Notes: a model not told the origin generated them from the letters alone. 50,248 bases of DNA from Rikenellaceae bacterium (GCA_015059785.1 SUZS01000016.1:1-50248), one strand, 5' to 3'. Positions 41,584 through 50,088 are shown, counted from the stretch's first letter. Numbers and translations are program-made.

Positions 41584-44445
41584 CTATTTGTGTTTTATTG
41601 TTCTGATAATATCAGGAACGACCAGCACAGGCGATGTTACAGCTATCAACAGCAACCAATCATTAAGGCTTAGAGGCTCTACATTGAAGAAGTTACCGGC
41701 ATAGTTTACAATAAGCACCTGACCCAACAGAATCACAGCTGCAACAAGCCAAAAACCTGAGCTATTAGACTCTACAACAGCCTTGCGATTGCGGAAAAAG
41801 TCTACAATATCCCTTATCAAGCTGCGGTTAGTATTGAAGTACTTGGCATTAAAGATATTCCAGAACTGAAGCAGCACAAAGGTAGTAAAGAATACGCCCG
41901 TGTCGTGACCAGACATATGAGCCTTGGTGCGCTCAAAGACATCGGCAAAGAATATCTTCAGATTTTCAGCTGTAAAAAGTCCCCTGACAGTATCCACCTC
42001 AATATGGCCTAACAACTGCCAAAATGCAGCAAGGAAGAGGAAGAAGAGTAGTCCTGTAGAGAGAATGCGCTTAAGCATTGCGCGGTTGATAATATGGCTA
42101 TTTGGGTCGCGCGGCTTCTCGTTCAGCACCGCCCTATCTGGTGGCAGAGATGAGAGCGCCATAGCGGCAAAGGTATCCATAATAAGGTTTACCCAGAGCA
42201 TCTGCGTTACTGTAAGTGGCGACTCAAGGCCCAAGAATGCACCCAAAAGCACAATTAGACAGGCACAGAGGTTGATTGTCATCTGGAAGATGATAAATCG
42301 ACGAATATTGAGATAGAGTGAACGACCCCACATTATCGCCTTGTTAATGCTTGAGAATGAGTTGTCTATAATTGTAATATCACTCGCCTCCTTAGCCCTT
42401 GCAGTACCATCGCCCATACTCAGGCCCACCTGAGCCTTGCTCAACGCTGGTGCATCGTTTGTTCCATCGCCCGTAACAGCGACCACCTCGCCCGCCTTTT
42501 GCAGCAGAGTTACAAGTCGAGCCTTGTCTGCTGGGCGCGCACGCGAGATAATCTTAAAGTCTGGGTTGCTTACAAGAGCCAGAGCATCTTCATCTGACAT
42601 GGCCTCAAACTGAGGGCCCGTAACTGACTGCATAGGCTCGTCGGCAGTTAGCAGACCTATCTGACGGCCAATCTCATTTGCCGTTCCTGGAGTATCTCCC
42701 GTAACGATTATCACTCGCACACCTGCGTGGTTGCGGCAGGTATCTATAGCCTCAATAACATCCTCACGCACTGGGTCAGCAATACCTACTACGCCGACAA
42801 AGGTCAGCGGTGAACTCTTGTCCTGCTTTACAATCTGATATGCAAAGCCCAGTGTACGCATAGCCTTACTCTGGTACTGCTCAAGTGTTGCAAGAACATC
42901 TGCCTCGCTCTTTGAGCCTGCGATAGTGTCACACATAGAGAGCAAAATCTCTGGAGCGCCCTTAATAAGGCGGAACTCTTTACCATTTGGCATCCTTACG
43001 GTGGTCTCCATATACTTTCGCTCGGTAGAGAATGGCTGCTGAGAGACAACGGTTCCCAGACGACGGAACTTTGAATAATCCTTACCACCCTCTCTAAGCC
43101 ACTTGAGCAGAGCCACCTCTGTAGGATTACCGATAGCCCTTGTCTGATTATCATCCTCTACAAGCTCGGCTGTAGAGTTTGCAGCCATATTGAGCGCGAT
43201 GATATACTCATTATTGTCGCCGTAGAAGTCTGTTGAGACTACAACCATCTGATTTTGCGTCAGCGTACCAGTCTTGTCGGTACAGATAACTGTTGTTGCG
43301 CCCATAGTCTCGCAAGCGTGGAGCTTACGCACCAAGTTATTTGCTTTGAGCATCTTACGCATACTTAGTGCAAGGCTCACGGTAACGCTCATAGGCAATC
43401 CCTCTGGAACAGCGACAACAATAAGCGTCACGGCAATCATTATTGACGAGAGCATAAACTCGGCAAAGTGTAGCCAATCAAAGCTACCACCTGCCATATA
43501 GTTATCAGACAAGAAGAAGAGCAGCGTTCTGCCGATAATAATCAGCACTGCAATGATAAAGCTCGCCTTAGATATCCAGCCACCGAGCTGGTCAAGCTGC
43601 ATATTAAGAGGGGTCTCAACATCGCTACCCTCGCGAGTAAGAGCCACTCCACGACCCTCCTCTGTATCATCGCCCACGGCGGTAACCTTATAGTAGCAGT
43701 TACCCTCAAGAATCATCGCGCCACGCAACAAGAAGTCGGACTTATAGGTAGCATTAGGGTCGTTATACTCCTCGCCAAGACCCTTATTTACATATAGCTC
43801 GCCAGTAAACTTAGACTCGTCGACCCTGAGCGAGTTAGAGATAATTAAGTAGCCATCTGCCGGCACCTCGTCGCCACTCTCAAGATAGACAACATCGCCA
43901 GTGACTACATCCTGCTTCTTAATCTTAAATGGTCGCGCCACGACATACAAATCAGAGTCCGCATCAGCCTCAGCATCCTCAGCCTGGTCTGTGGTAGCCT
44001 CTGCATCATCTTCATCAATATCTGAGACTGTGAAGTCGTCAAACATTGCCGCCAGGGCGTTGTTCTTAGCAATGACAACCGAGCGGTAGACAATTATCGG
44101 GCGATCATCCTTGACCTTATTGAGAATTTCAAACTCATTATTTGCCTTGACCTCAAAAATAAAGGCGATACCGGTAGCTAACAACAACGCCACAAGTACG
44201 CCCACAGGCTCTAAAAGCATAGATAGTCCCTTGCCCATCCACAAAATCTCATATAGTGAGATGCCTACAGAGAGCGCAAAGACTACAAGCAGGACAATGA
44301 TAATCGGGTCCTTAAACTTATCAAAATATTGACGCCACAGAGACTGCTTCTTCGGCGGAGTAATGACATTACGCCCCTTGCATTTTTCAATATGCTCAGA
44401 ATCAGCTCGTAAGCAAGATGAAGTAATCAAATTCTTAATACTCAT
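41584..44445 (-). CDS. PMCA-type calcium-transporting P-type ATPase
   Basis: 953 residues, inner membrane. Exports Ca2+ (possibly other cations) using ATP. P-type core: actuator TGELYVNKG, membrane motif VAVPEGLPMSVTVSLA, phosphorylation site CTDKTGTLTQN (Asp about 393), hinge TGDGTNDAPAL and C-terminal helices with NLIMDTFAAMALSS. Within the actuator region (about 140-166) is an acidic insert rich in D, E and A not needed for the fold, which may bind calcium or tune activity. No calmodulin-type tail is visible. The gene stands alone between the HEXXH pair and a small secreted protein gene. Confidence 0.93.
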   Translation of the reverse strand: MSIKNLITSSCLRADSEHIEKCKGRNVITPPKKQSLWRQYFDKFKDPIIIVLLVVFALSVGISLYEILWMGKGLSMLLEPVGVLVALLLATGIAFIFEVKANNEFEILNKVKDDRPIIVYRSVVIAKNNALAAMFDDFTVSDIDEDDAEATTDQAEDAEADADSDLYVVARPFKIKKQDVVTGDVVYLESGDEVPADGYLIISNSLRVDESKFTGELYVNKGLGEEYNDPNATYKSDFLLRGAMILEGNCYYKVTAVGDDTEEGRGVALTREGSDVETPLNMQLDQLGGWISKASFIIAVLIIIGRTLLFFLSDNYMAGGSFDWLHFAEFMLSSIMIAVTLIVVAVPEGLPMSVTVSLALSMRKMLKANNLVRKLHACETMGATTVICTDKTGTLTQNQMVVVSTDFYGDNNEYIIALNMAANSTAELVEDDNQTRAIGNPTEVALLKWLREGGKDYSKFRRLGTVVSQQPFSTERKYMETTVRMPNGKEFRLIKGAPEILLSMCDTIAGSKSEADVLATLEQYQSKAMRTLGFAYQIVKQDKSSPLTFVGVVGIADPVREDVIEAIDTCRNHAGVRVIIVTGDTPGTANEIGRQIGLLTADEPMQSVTGPQFEAMSDEDALALVSNPDFKIISRARPADKARLVTLLQKAGEVVAVTGDGTNDAPALSKAQVGLSMGDGTARAKEASDITIIDNSFSSINKAIMWGRSLYLNIRRFIIFQMTINLCACLIVLLGAFLGLESPLTVTQMLWVNLIMDTFAAMALSSLPPDRAVLNEKPRDPNSHIINRAMLKRILSTGLLFFLFLAAFWQLLGHIEVDTVRGLFTAENLKIFFADVFERTKAHMSGHDTGVFFTTFVLLQFWNIFNAKYFNTNRSLIRDIVDFFRNRKAVVESNSSGFWLVAAVILLGQVLIVNYAGNFFNVEPLSLNDWLLLIAVTSPVLVVPDIIRTIKHK

Positions 44446-44509
44446 TATACTTTGTAATTAGTTGCAATATTAATTTGCCGCGAAGATAGGCATACAAAAA
44501 CAAAAAGTA

Positions 44510-44539
44510 GCCCAAAATCCAAACGATTGGATTTTGGGC
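44510..44539 (-). terminator. Terminator of the 170-residue secreted protein gene
   Basis: Perfect 13-base stem GCCCAAAATCCAA (44510-44522) with TTGGATTTTGGGC (44527-44539), loop ACGA, T-rich run on the minus strand beyond 44510. Confidence 0.85.
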
Positions 44540-44565
44540 ATATACTATCAGAACATAAAGCGCGA

Positions 44566-45078
44566 CTAATAGAACTCGTCAAGGATATTGTGCAGATGGT
44601 GTGGGATGTCGTTGTACCATATCCACACCTCAACGACCTTCATACGGTCGGGCGCAGATAGGCTTTCAGAGGATTTGTAGAAGTCGCAACGGTCAATAAT
44701 GTAGATTTTGCTACAAGTACGCTTCTTATCAAGCATCCAGTTGTAGGCATCGTCCGAGGTAGTAAACTTCAGCAGCTCTGCCGCCTCAACCACGCTACTG
44801 CCCAAAATCTCAAGTGCCGAGATTGGCAAATCTATAACAATGTGGTTAAAACCACGCTCTGGCTCGTGGTAGAACCTTAATGTATAATTTGCGGCGGTGT
44901 TTGTGATAAAAAAAGTATCCTCCAGCAAATCGTACCGCCATAGGCCGTCTCTGCCCACACCCTTGTCCGAGGTGACGCCAAAGTCGCCGACAATATAGAG
45001 ACTCTTTGTCTCAAAGCTCTCTGCCCGACACACAAAGCACAGCAGCGCGAGCGCAATAACAAGAAAAAACCGCTTCAT
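44566..45078 (-). CDS. Small secreted protein of unknown function
   Basis: 170 residues from the ATG at 45078, which begins a signal peptide (MKRFFLVIALALLCFVCRAE); nine further upstream codons overlap the promoter. The mature part is a mix of beta and helix with three cysteines (AESFE..., RTCSKIYIIDRCDFY) that may form a disulfide. No family recognised. It has a -7 box (45094-45101, TAACTTTG) and its own terminator, so it is transcribed alone. Confidence 0.75.
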   Translation of the reverse strand: MKRFFLVIALALLCFVCRAESFETKSLYIVGDFGVTSDKGVGRDGLWRYDLLEDTFFITNTAANYTLRFYHEPERGFNHIVIDLPISALEILGSSVVEAAELLKFTTSDDAYNWMLDKKRTCSKIYIIDRCDFYKSSESLSAPDRMKVVEVWIWYNDIPHHLHNILDEFY

Positions 45079-45124
45079 AGCCACTCTTTTTTGCAAAGTT
45101 AGCACATTTTAGCAAAACAAAAAA

Positions 45125-45150
45125 CCTCCCGCATAAGCGAGAGGCACTTT
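45125..45150 (-). terminator. Terminator of the secreted-protein operon (45190-49480)
   Basis: Stem CCTCCCGC (45125-45132) with GCGAGAGG (45137-45144), one mismatch, loop ATAA; A/T runs on both sides, so it works toward the minus strand for the operon. Confidence 0.75.
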
Positions 45151-45151
45151 T

Positions 45152-45181
45152 TTTGCAATGAAAAAAAATTCTCTATCTTTG
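45152..45181 (+). promoter_or_regulatory. Candidate antisense promoter
   Basis: TTTG (45152-45155), 18 bases, TATCTTTG (45174-45181), followed after 5 bases by ATG 45187. Spacing and box match the leaderless-type promoters elsewhere in the window. It would transcribe into the 3' end of the lipoprotein gene at 45190, opposite to it. Confidence 0.4.
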
Positions 45182-45186
45182 TTATT

Positions 45187-45243
45187 ATGTTACTGCTTGC
45201 AGCAAGGGCTACTATTCTCGTCGCTATACTTCTCGTTGAATGA
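45187..45243 (+). CDS. Possible 18-residue hydrophobic peptide, antisense
   Basis: ATG at 45187 reads MLLLAARATILVAILLVE and stops at 45243, fully inside the 3' end of the opposite gene. It is hydrophobic enough to span a membrane and lies 5 bases from a consensus -7 box. It could be chance, since the coding sequence opposite it is itself constrained. No homology is claimed. Confidence 0.2.
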   Translation: MLLLAARATILVAILLVE

Positions 45244-45816
45244 CTCGCGCTCTGCTGCGTCACTCTTTACATAGCACTCGTACTTAAATGTGCAACCCTT
45301 CTTGCAAAACATCATTGGCAGTGCGCCAGAGAGCATCAGCTTACCATCTTTGTACTCCACAACCTTCAGAGTCTCGCTATACACACCCTTACTCAACTCG
45401 TCAGAGTGGATAGTAAGTGCAGAAGATGCGATGTCGTAGCTCCACGACATTGTGTGGTAGAGATATGGATGCTCCTCGCTCTTGTCGCAGTTGCTGTAGA
45501 TGTGCGCCATATAACCCATACGGCACACGCCGCCCTCAAGGAAGAGTATCGGTGCGCCAACGCTGTAGTCTGCACCCTTCGCGCCGATTGATCCAAACTC
45601 TAACTCATCAAACGCCTTAATACACTCCTTGCCGTCGTAGACCTCAACATCTGAAGCTATAAAAACGCCGCTCTGCAAATCAGCGACCAACTGCTCCATT
45701 ACCGAAGGCTCTACTACGCGAGAGAGCTCGGCATCGCCATTCTCAATGCCCTCAACATTGTCAGAACAGGCAACAAAGGCCATTGCCACCATCAAAATGC
45801 TCAAAAATCTTTTCAT
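45190..45816 (-). CDS. Lipoprotein of unknown function
   Basis: 208 residues with a lipoprotein signal (MKRFLSILMVAMAFVACSD; cysteine 17). Cysteines in MMFCKKGCTFKYEC and the end SSPCCKQ suggest disulfides. No family recognised. Last gene of the operon starting at 49480; the sequence just before its ATG carries the leader motif shared with three other genes of the operon. Confidence 0.75.
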   Translation of the reverse strand: MKRFLSILMVAMAFVACSDNVEGIENGDAELSRVVEPSVMEQLVADLQSGVFIASDVEVYDGKECIKAFDELEFGSIGAKGADYSVGAPILFLEGGVCRMGYMAHIYSNCDKSEEHPYLYHTMSWSYDIASSALTIHSDELSKGVYSETLKVVEYKDGKLMLSGALPMMFCKKGCTFKYECYVKSDAAERESFNEKYSDENSSPCCKQ

Positions 45817-45835
45817 AACCGTAATGTTTTAAGTG

Positions 45836-46549
45836 TTAGTTTATCCGTTCTCCACCTGCAGAAATATCGTATGTTGGGTCTAAAAAGTTGTTTTTACTAT
45901 ACATCTGAGGCTTGTAGTACTTAGTCACAAGATGAGTAAATTTGCCATTATCACCAAGTTGATATATGCGGTCTATACGTTGAGCCTCAATAGTATCGGC
46001 AATTGGGGTGTCTCCCATTATCGGAGTTGCAGATGTCGGCTTGAGTTGATAGGTTATAACCCTTAAATCTTCTGTTATCTCCCACTTCATTGGCTGATAA
46101 ATCTCTCCCACATCTACAGCTGATAGAATAGATGCACCTACAGCTATAGAATCAATGTATGTTCCATCTGGCAAAATAGTTACAAGAATATGCTTTCCAA
46201 AGTCGCCTTCTCCGAAATATGCCGAAAACAGGATGAAATCTTTAGCAATATTAAACTTCTTATTTATTGAGCTATCTAACCACAACTCATCTTCTGCCAA
46301 ATTTACCTTCTTGCTATATTGTTTTATCAGAGCTAAGTCTTCCCAAACATAATTATCAAAATTACTTCCAATCATTAAATCTATTGGAAATGCGTAGTCT
46401 GATAATGGTAAAGTATCTCTGCAAGAGATATACGGAATATCAAAACTGCGTCTCTCCCAATGTAGATTTCTAATCAAACGATTTTGATCTTCTGCCAAAC
46501 ATGATAGATGTATGAGTATTAAAGAGAGTATGATAAATATTCTTTTCAT
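45836..46549 (-). CDS. Secreted protein of unknown function
   Basis: 237 residues with a signal peptide (MKRIFIILSLILIHLSCLAE; the cysteine near its end could also make it a lipoprotein). Mature part is mixed alpha/beta with no recognised motif. It starts 7 bases behind the C39-like lipoprotein gene and lacks the operon's shared leader motif. Its position makes it a candidate partner or inhibitor of that protein; nothing in the sequence proves this. Confidence 0.75.
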   Translation of the reverse strand: MKRIFIILSLILIHLSCLAEDQNRLIRNLHWERRSFDIPYISCRDTLPLSDYAFPIDLMIGSNFDNYVWEDLALIKQYSKKVNLAEDELWLDSSINKKFNIAKDFILFSAYFGEGDFGKHILVTILPDGTYIDSIAVGASILSAVDVGEIYQPMKWEITEDLRVITYQLKPTSATPIMGDTPIADTIEAQRIDRIYQLGDNGKFTHLVTKYYKPQMYSKNNFLDPTYDISAGGERIN

Positions 46550-46556
46550 AGTTGTA

Positions 46557-48284
46557 TTATTTAGAATCTTGTCGTATTGTTCCTTCTATATTTCCATCGT
46601 TTGGTCTGACTTGTATTACATCATACCGTTTTTTGTCAGTTCTAGGCGAAACATCATCATATAAATAAGGAGGATTCGTATTTCTGTATATAAACCGATT
46701 TGAATTATCATTATATCCGATTGATGTATGGCCAGTACATACATCATAATACAAATAGTGATAATATCCAGTTTCCAAATCATAAACCCTTCCATAAATT
46801 ACAACAAAATGGTCGGTTGTTTTCTCATTTATTATTTGTCCTATCTTATGATTTACTCCAACAATAATTGGTCTGCCAGCTTCTAAATGTCGGTCTATGC
46901 AATCTATTGCATTCTGATAATTTTGCTGCACATTGTCTCCATAATGTTTAAGCACGCCATCTGCCTCATACATCAATTTGAATACATTATTAGGCGACCC
47001 ATAATTTTCAATACCGTAATTATCCAATATCATTTTACACAATGTGAAACAATTAGTTTGTCCATTGGTCCTATATGTAACAAATTTTTTACTATCTCCC
47101 AAATTTATTGGTGATTTAGTCTGTAATTTTACTCCTGCACCAGCAAATTTCTTCGGTTGTTTGGTTGGATTTACTTGACCTACAATATTTTGCGCTACAG
47201 TTGTCGTACCTGGCTGAAGTGTCGTGTCTGTTGCAGAATCATTGTTTTCGTTACCTGAGCCAGACCCAGTAGTTGTTCCTGCTTCAGTATCAGTTCCAGT
47301 TCCAACACTAACGCCTCCAGCTCCTCCAATACCGCCCGCAGCCGCACCAACGCCACTTCCTGTTCCAGTAGCAGTCCCAGTGTTAGATCCTGCACCCGAC
47401 CCAGTGCCTGTACTACCCGTGCTATTAAAGCCATTATTGCTTCCTGTAGTATCACTTCCTCCAAAACTTGTATCAGCTGAGCCAAAATGTATTGTACACT
47501 CTATATCCTCTGGAAATATAGGACAGACTGCATCGCCTAATCCATCCCCATCCAAATCTACATATACATACAACTGCCCGAACTGATCAACAAAAGTCTC
47601 TTTATCCTTCCCATATTCCATTTCGGGGTCACTTCGCGTTGTCCCTGAACATCGTGCAATACATACACCCCGGAGCATATTTGCAAATTTATAAATCTTT
47701 TCTCTTTTATCAATAGTTTCATCGCCCAAAAATACTCCGTCAATTTGTACGCCATCCTTAAATTTTGTGATAGCTGCAGGGCAACCGTCCAAAGTGATAT
47801 AGTACTCCAGACCATTATATCCTATTTTATCTTCAAAATTAAGCGTTCTATTAACAGCATTTTCATCCTCAACATCAGGAATGCTCACCCTAATATAGAA
47901 TGAAATAGCATCTGTTGTATTGTCTTGTACAGCTACCACTTTAGAGGATGTAGACACACTAACATATGTTCCATCGCTTTGTTGTCTATATACTTTATAT
48001 TCGTATCCTCCCCTAATAGGAATATCTATTGCAGACTTATAGTCATAAGACGATCCTTCGGCATAACTCCACAACCACTCAGCATCACCGAGAATAAAAG
48101 GTATCCTATCATCAATAGCGACTCGTGTACCTCTTTCTGTGCAATATGTATCATAATATGACTTCGCTCGTTCTACTGTTAAATTGACCGCCAAAGTATT
48201 CTCTTGCGCTGGGTTCTTGTAATAAGAACAAGCACTGAATAACAAAGGTAGGGCTAACAATATACCCCATTGCAGGGTCTTCAT
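46557..48284 (-). CDS. Lipoprotein with a predicted C39-like cysteine peptidase domain
   Basis: 575 residues. Lipoprotein signal MKTLQWGILLALPLLFSAC (cysteine 19). A beta-rich N-terminal region (about 30-265) contains YVDLDGDGLGD (241-251), like a calcium loop. Residues about 268-362 are a low-complexity linker of G, S, T and A. The C-terminal part (about 395-560) has the outline of a papain-like peptidase C39-like fold: NCFTLCKMILDNYG (C412), RPIIVGVNHK, DHFVVIYGR (H492) and YYDVCTGHTS (D514), in the order Cys, His, Asp. I infer a surface-tethered cysteine peptidase or amidase; activity is unproven. Third gene of the operon, preceded by the shared leader motif. Confidence 0.7.
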   Translation of the reverse strand: MKTLQWGILLALPLLFSACSYYKNPAQENTLAVNLTVERAKSYYDTYCTERGTRVAIDDRIPFILGDAEWLWSYAEGSSYDYKSAIDIPIRGGYEYKVYRQQSDGTYVSVSTSSKVVAVQDNTTDAISFYIRVSIPDVEDENAVNRTLNFEDKIGYNGLEYYITLDGCPAAITKFKDGVQIDGVFLGDETIDKREKIYKFANMLRGVCIARCSGTTRSDPEMEYGKDKETFVDQFGQLYVYVDLDGDGLGDAVCPIFPEDIECTIHFGSADTSFGGSDTTGSNNGFNSTGSTGTGSGAGSNTGTATGTGSGVGAAAGGIGGAGGVSVGTGTDTEAGTTTGSGSGNENNDSATDTTLQPGTTTVAQNIVGQVNPTKQPKKFAGAGVKLQTKSPINLGDSKKFVTYRTNGQTNCFTLCKMILDNYGIENYGSPNNVFKLMYEADGVLKHYGDNVQQNYQNAIDCIDRHLEAGRPIIVGVNHKIGQIINEKTTDHFVVIYGRVYDLETGYYHYLYYDVCTGHTSIGYNDNSNRFIYRNTNPPYLYDDVSPRTDKKRYDVIQVRPNDGNIEGTIRQDSK

Positions 48285-48330
48285 AACCGTAATGTTTTAA
48301 GTGTTAATATAACTGTTTTATAATTGTCTG
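48285..48330 (-). repeat. 46-base intergenic spacer, copy 1, with leader motif
   Basis: This spacer and the one at 48904-48949 are both 46 bases long and differ at about five positions. On the coding strand it ends with TAACACTTAAAACATTACGG then TTATG. Confidence 0.75.
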
Positions 48331-48903
48331 TTACCAAGTAAATCCGACTCCTAACCTCGGACCGCCATTCATACCTCTGCCAAAATCTGCATAAAAAGAG
48401 AGCCCTAACTCTAACATTTTTCCACCACCAAATCGCACTGCCACACCCGCCAGAGGCTCTACATAGTAAAATTCGTAACTACCATTTACCTCTGCCCTGT
48501 TAGCATCAGGACCTAAGTCTGGCAGATAGCCTTTGCAAAATCCACCGCCAAGGTTTAAGCTAAAATATGGAGTCACTTTGCGGTCAAGCACATTTGCCCT
48601 AAGATGTAAATAGATTGGCACCTTCACATTCGTCTGCCCACTATTATCATCCGAATCAATGTTGTAGATTGTGTATTGTACTCCAATACCACCGCCCATC
48701 ATAAACCATTGGTTAAACGCATAACCATTTACCAAATCTACGCTACAACCAACATTTTCTAAAGAGAATGTTGTTGTCTGATCGTGCATAACACCTATGC
48801 GCACCGACCTAAAGTACCCACGCTTGGCGTATCTGTACTCTTGAGCCTCAACATTCAGCACTACGGAGGTCAATAAAACTATTAACAAGAGAAGGCGTTT
48901 CAT
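48331..48903 (-). CDS. Outer-membrane beta-barrel protein (duplicated pair, copy 2)
   Basis: 190 residues. Signal peptide MKRLLLLIVLLTSVVLNVEA followed by alternating beta strands (MMGGGIGVQYTIYNI, VPIYLHLRANVL, PYFSLNLGGGF, ELGLSFYADFG) and an aromatic C-terminus GVGFTW, as in small outer-membrane barrels of the PorT/OmpW-like kind. The first 31 residues, and the DNA behind them, are identical to those of the gene at 48950. The barrel walls differ, so the pair is a duplication with a conserved or recently converted 5' end. Confidence 0.8.
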   Translation of the reverse strand: MKRLLLLIVLLTSVVLNVEAQEYRYAKRGYFRSVRIGVMHDQTTTFSLENVGCSVDLVNGYAFNQWFMMGGGIGVQYTIYNIDSDDNSGQTNVKVPIYLHLRANVLDRKVTPYFSLNLGGGFCKGYLPDLGPDANRAEVNGSYEFYYVEPLAGVAVRFGGGKMLELGLSFYADFGRGMNGGPRLGVGFTW

Positions 48904-48949
48904 AACCGTAGAGTTTTAAGTGTTAATATTACTGCTTTATAATTGTCTG
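48904..48949 (-). repeat. 46-base intergenic spacer, copy 2, with leader motif
   Basis: Homologous to the spacer at 48285-48330. The duplication unit therefore includes the spacer and the beginning of the next gene. Confidence 0.75.
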
Positions 48950-49480
48950 TTACCATGTGTACGACACCCCGACCTTTATACCATTAAAGGAGCCATACCA
49001 AACTCCGCCACTTATTAGTCTTGACACGCCAAAATCAATCATCCCACCATTTTTTAATCGCACAGCCACACCGAGTTTAGGGTCTAAATAGAGAGACGAG
49101 CAAACACCACTATTATAGTTATCTACTATAATACCGCCTCCAACATTGAGAGCGAAAAAAGGGGTAACCTTGCGATCTAAAATATTAAATCTGGTATGGA
49201 CAAAAATTGGAATTGCAGCCTCAACCACACGCTTGTTTTCATAATCTTTGTATAAGATTAGATTCGCACCCACACCCGCACCCAACATAAACCACTTGTT
49301 GAACGAATATCCATTTATCACCTCCGCACCTATACCTACAGAAGAGTCAAAATCATCCCACAAGATATAACTAACATTAGCCGACCCGAAATACCCACGC
49401 TTGGCGTATCTGTACTCTTGAGCCTCAACATTCAGCACTACGGAGGTCAATAAAACTATTAACAAGAGAAGGCGTTTCAT
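48950..49480 (-). CDS. Outer-membrane beta-barrel protein (duplicated pair, copy 1)
   Basis: 176 residues. Same signal peptide and first mature residues (QEYRYAKRGYF) as its neighbour, then strands such as MLGAGVGANLILYKD, IPIFVHTRFNIL, PFFALNVGGGI and a C-terminus GVSYTW. First gene of a five-gene operon: beta-barrel, beta-barrel, C39-like lipoprotein, secreted unknown, lipoprotein. A full promoter lies at 49528-49559. Confidence 0.8.
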   Translation of the reverse strand: MKRLLLLIVLLTSVVLNVEAQEYRYAKRGYFGSANVSYILWDDFDSSVGIGAEVINGYSFNKWFMLGAGVGANLILYKDYENKRVVEAAIPIFVHTRFNILDRKVTPFFALNVGGGIIVDNYNSGVCSSLYLDPKLGVAVRLKNGGMIDFGVSRLISGGVWYGSFNGIKVGVSYTW

Positions 49481-49527
49481 AACCGTAGAGTTTTAGTTTG
49501 AATTTACGAATACTATGCAATGTTGGT

Positions 49528-49559
49528 CAAAAATAGCACAAAATCTTTTAATAACCAAA
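49528..49559 (-). promoter_or_regulatory. Promoter of the secreted-protein operon
   Basis: Minus-strand TTTG (49556-49559), 20 bases, TATTTTTG (49528-49535): full consensus. Leader of about 43 bases ending in the shared motif. Confidence 0.8.
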
Positions 49560-49590
49560 AAAATTAAATAATTATTAAATAAAATATAAT

Positions 49591-49612
49591 ACCCCCACGC
49601 GAGGGTGGGGGT
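49591..49612 (-). terminator. Terminator of the DUF3244-like gene
   Basis: Eight-base stem ACCCCCAC/GTGGGGGT with a 6-base loop; the minus strand continues ATTATATTTTATTT. Confidence 0.75.
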
Positions 49613-49621
49613 TAGGTTGGA

Positions 49622-50059
49622 CTATAGTGTAAATTGCCCGATAAATGAGCCGGCCGTCTCGGTGTCTATGTTGACGACATAGCTACCTGGCGCGCGACCT
49701 ATATTTACCGATATTAAACCATCGCAGCTCTCCGACTCCTCACACCACATATAACCCGTAGTGGTAGAGGTTACGGTTATAGATGCACTTCCTAAATCTG
49801 CCGCAAAGTAGATTTCTACAACTCCATTGAGGTATAGTCCACTAATCGGAGAGAGACTGCGAGGGTCGACCCCTTCTGGTATTGGCCTAATAGGTATCAG
49901 ATTTTCTGGTACAGTAGGACTTTCTGTTCCTGGCGGCGGCGTCTGCGGAATCTCATCATCCCCATTACCGTTACCATTATTGTTGTTATTATCCTCCGCA
50001 AACACGCACGGAGCAAACATTACGGTTGCTGAAAGTAGCAGTAAAAATAGTTTTTTCAT
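49622..50059 (-). CDS. DUF3244-like secreted protein
   Basis: 145 residues. Signal peptide (MKKLFLLLLSATVMFAPCVFA), an asparagine/glycine-rich stretch (EDNNNNNGNGNGDD), a proline-rich linker and a small beta-sandwich (about 70-145) with a possible disulfide in WCEESESCDG and the end GSYVVNIDTETAGSFIGQF. The size and the strand pattern fit the Bacteroidales DUF3244 family, of unknown function. Single gene with its own full promoter and terminator. Confidence 0.7.
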   Translation of the reverse strand: MKKLFLLLLSATVMFAPCVFAEDNNNNNGNGNGDDEIPQTPPPGTESPTVPENLIPIRPIPEGVDPRSLSPISGLYLNGVVEIYFAADLGSASITVTSTTTGYMWCEESESCDGLISVNIGRAPGSYVVNIDTETAGSFIGQFTL

Positions 50060-50088
50060 AGCTTGAGATTTTTGAACATTTCATATCG

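Noticed and set aside
47224..47586. Proline/valine-rich plus-strand frame opposite the low-complexity linker
   Set aside because: Its composition simply mirrors the Gly/Thr/Ser codons of the linker on the other strand.
46557..48284. Polymorphic toxin with immunity gene
   Set aside because: There is no delivery module, no toxin family match, and the protein carries a lipid anchor; the neighbouring unknown gene alone does not support an immunity role.
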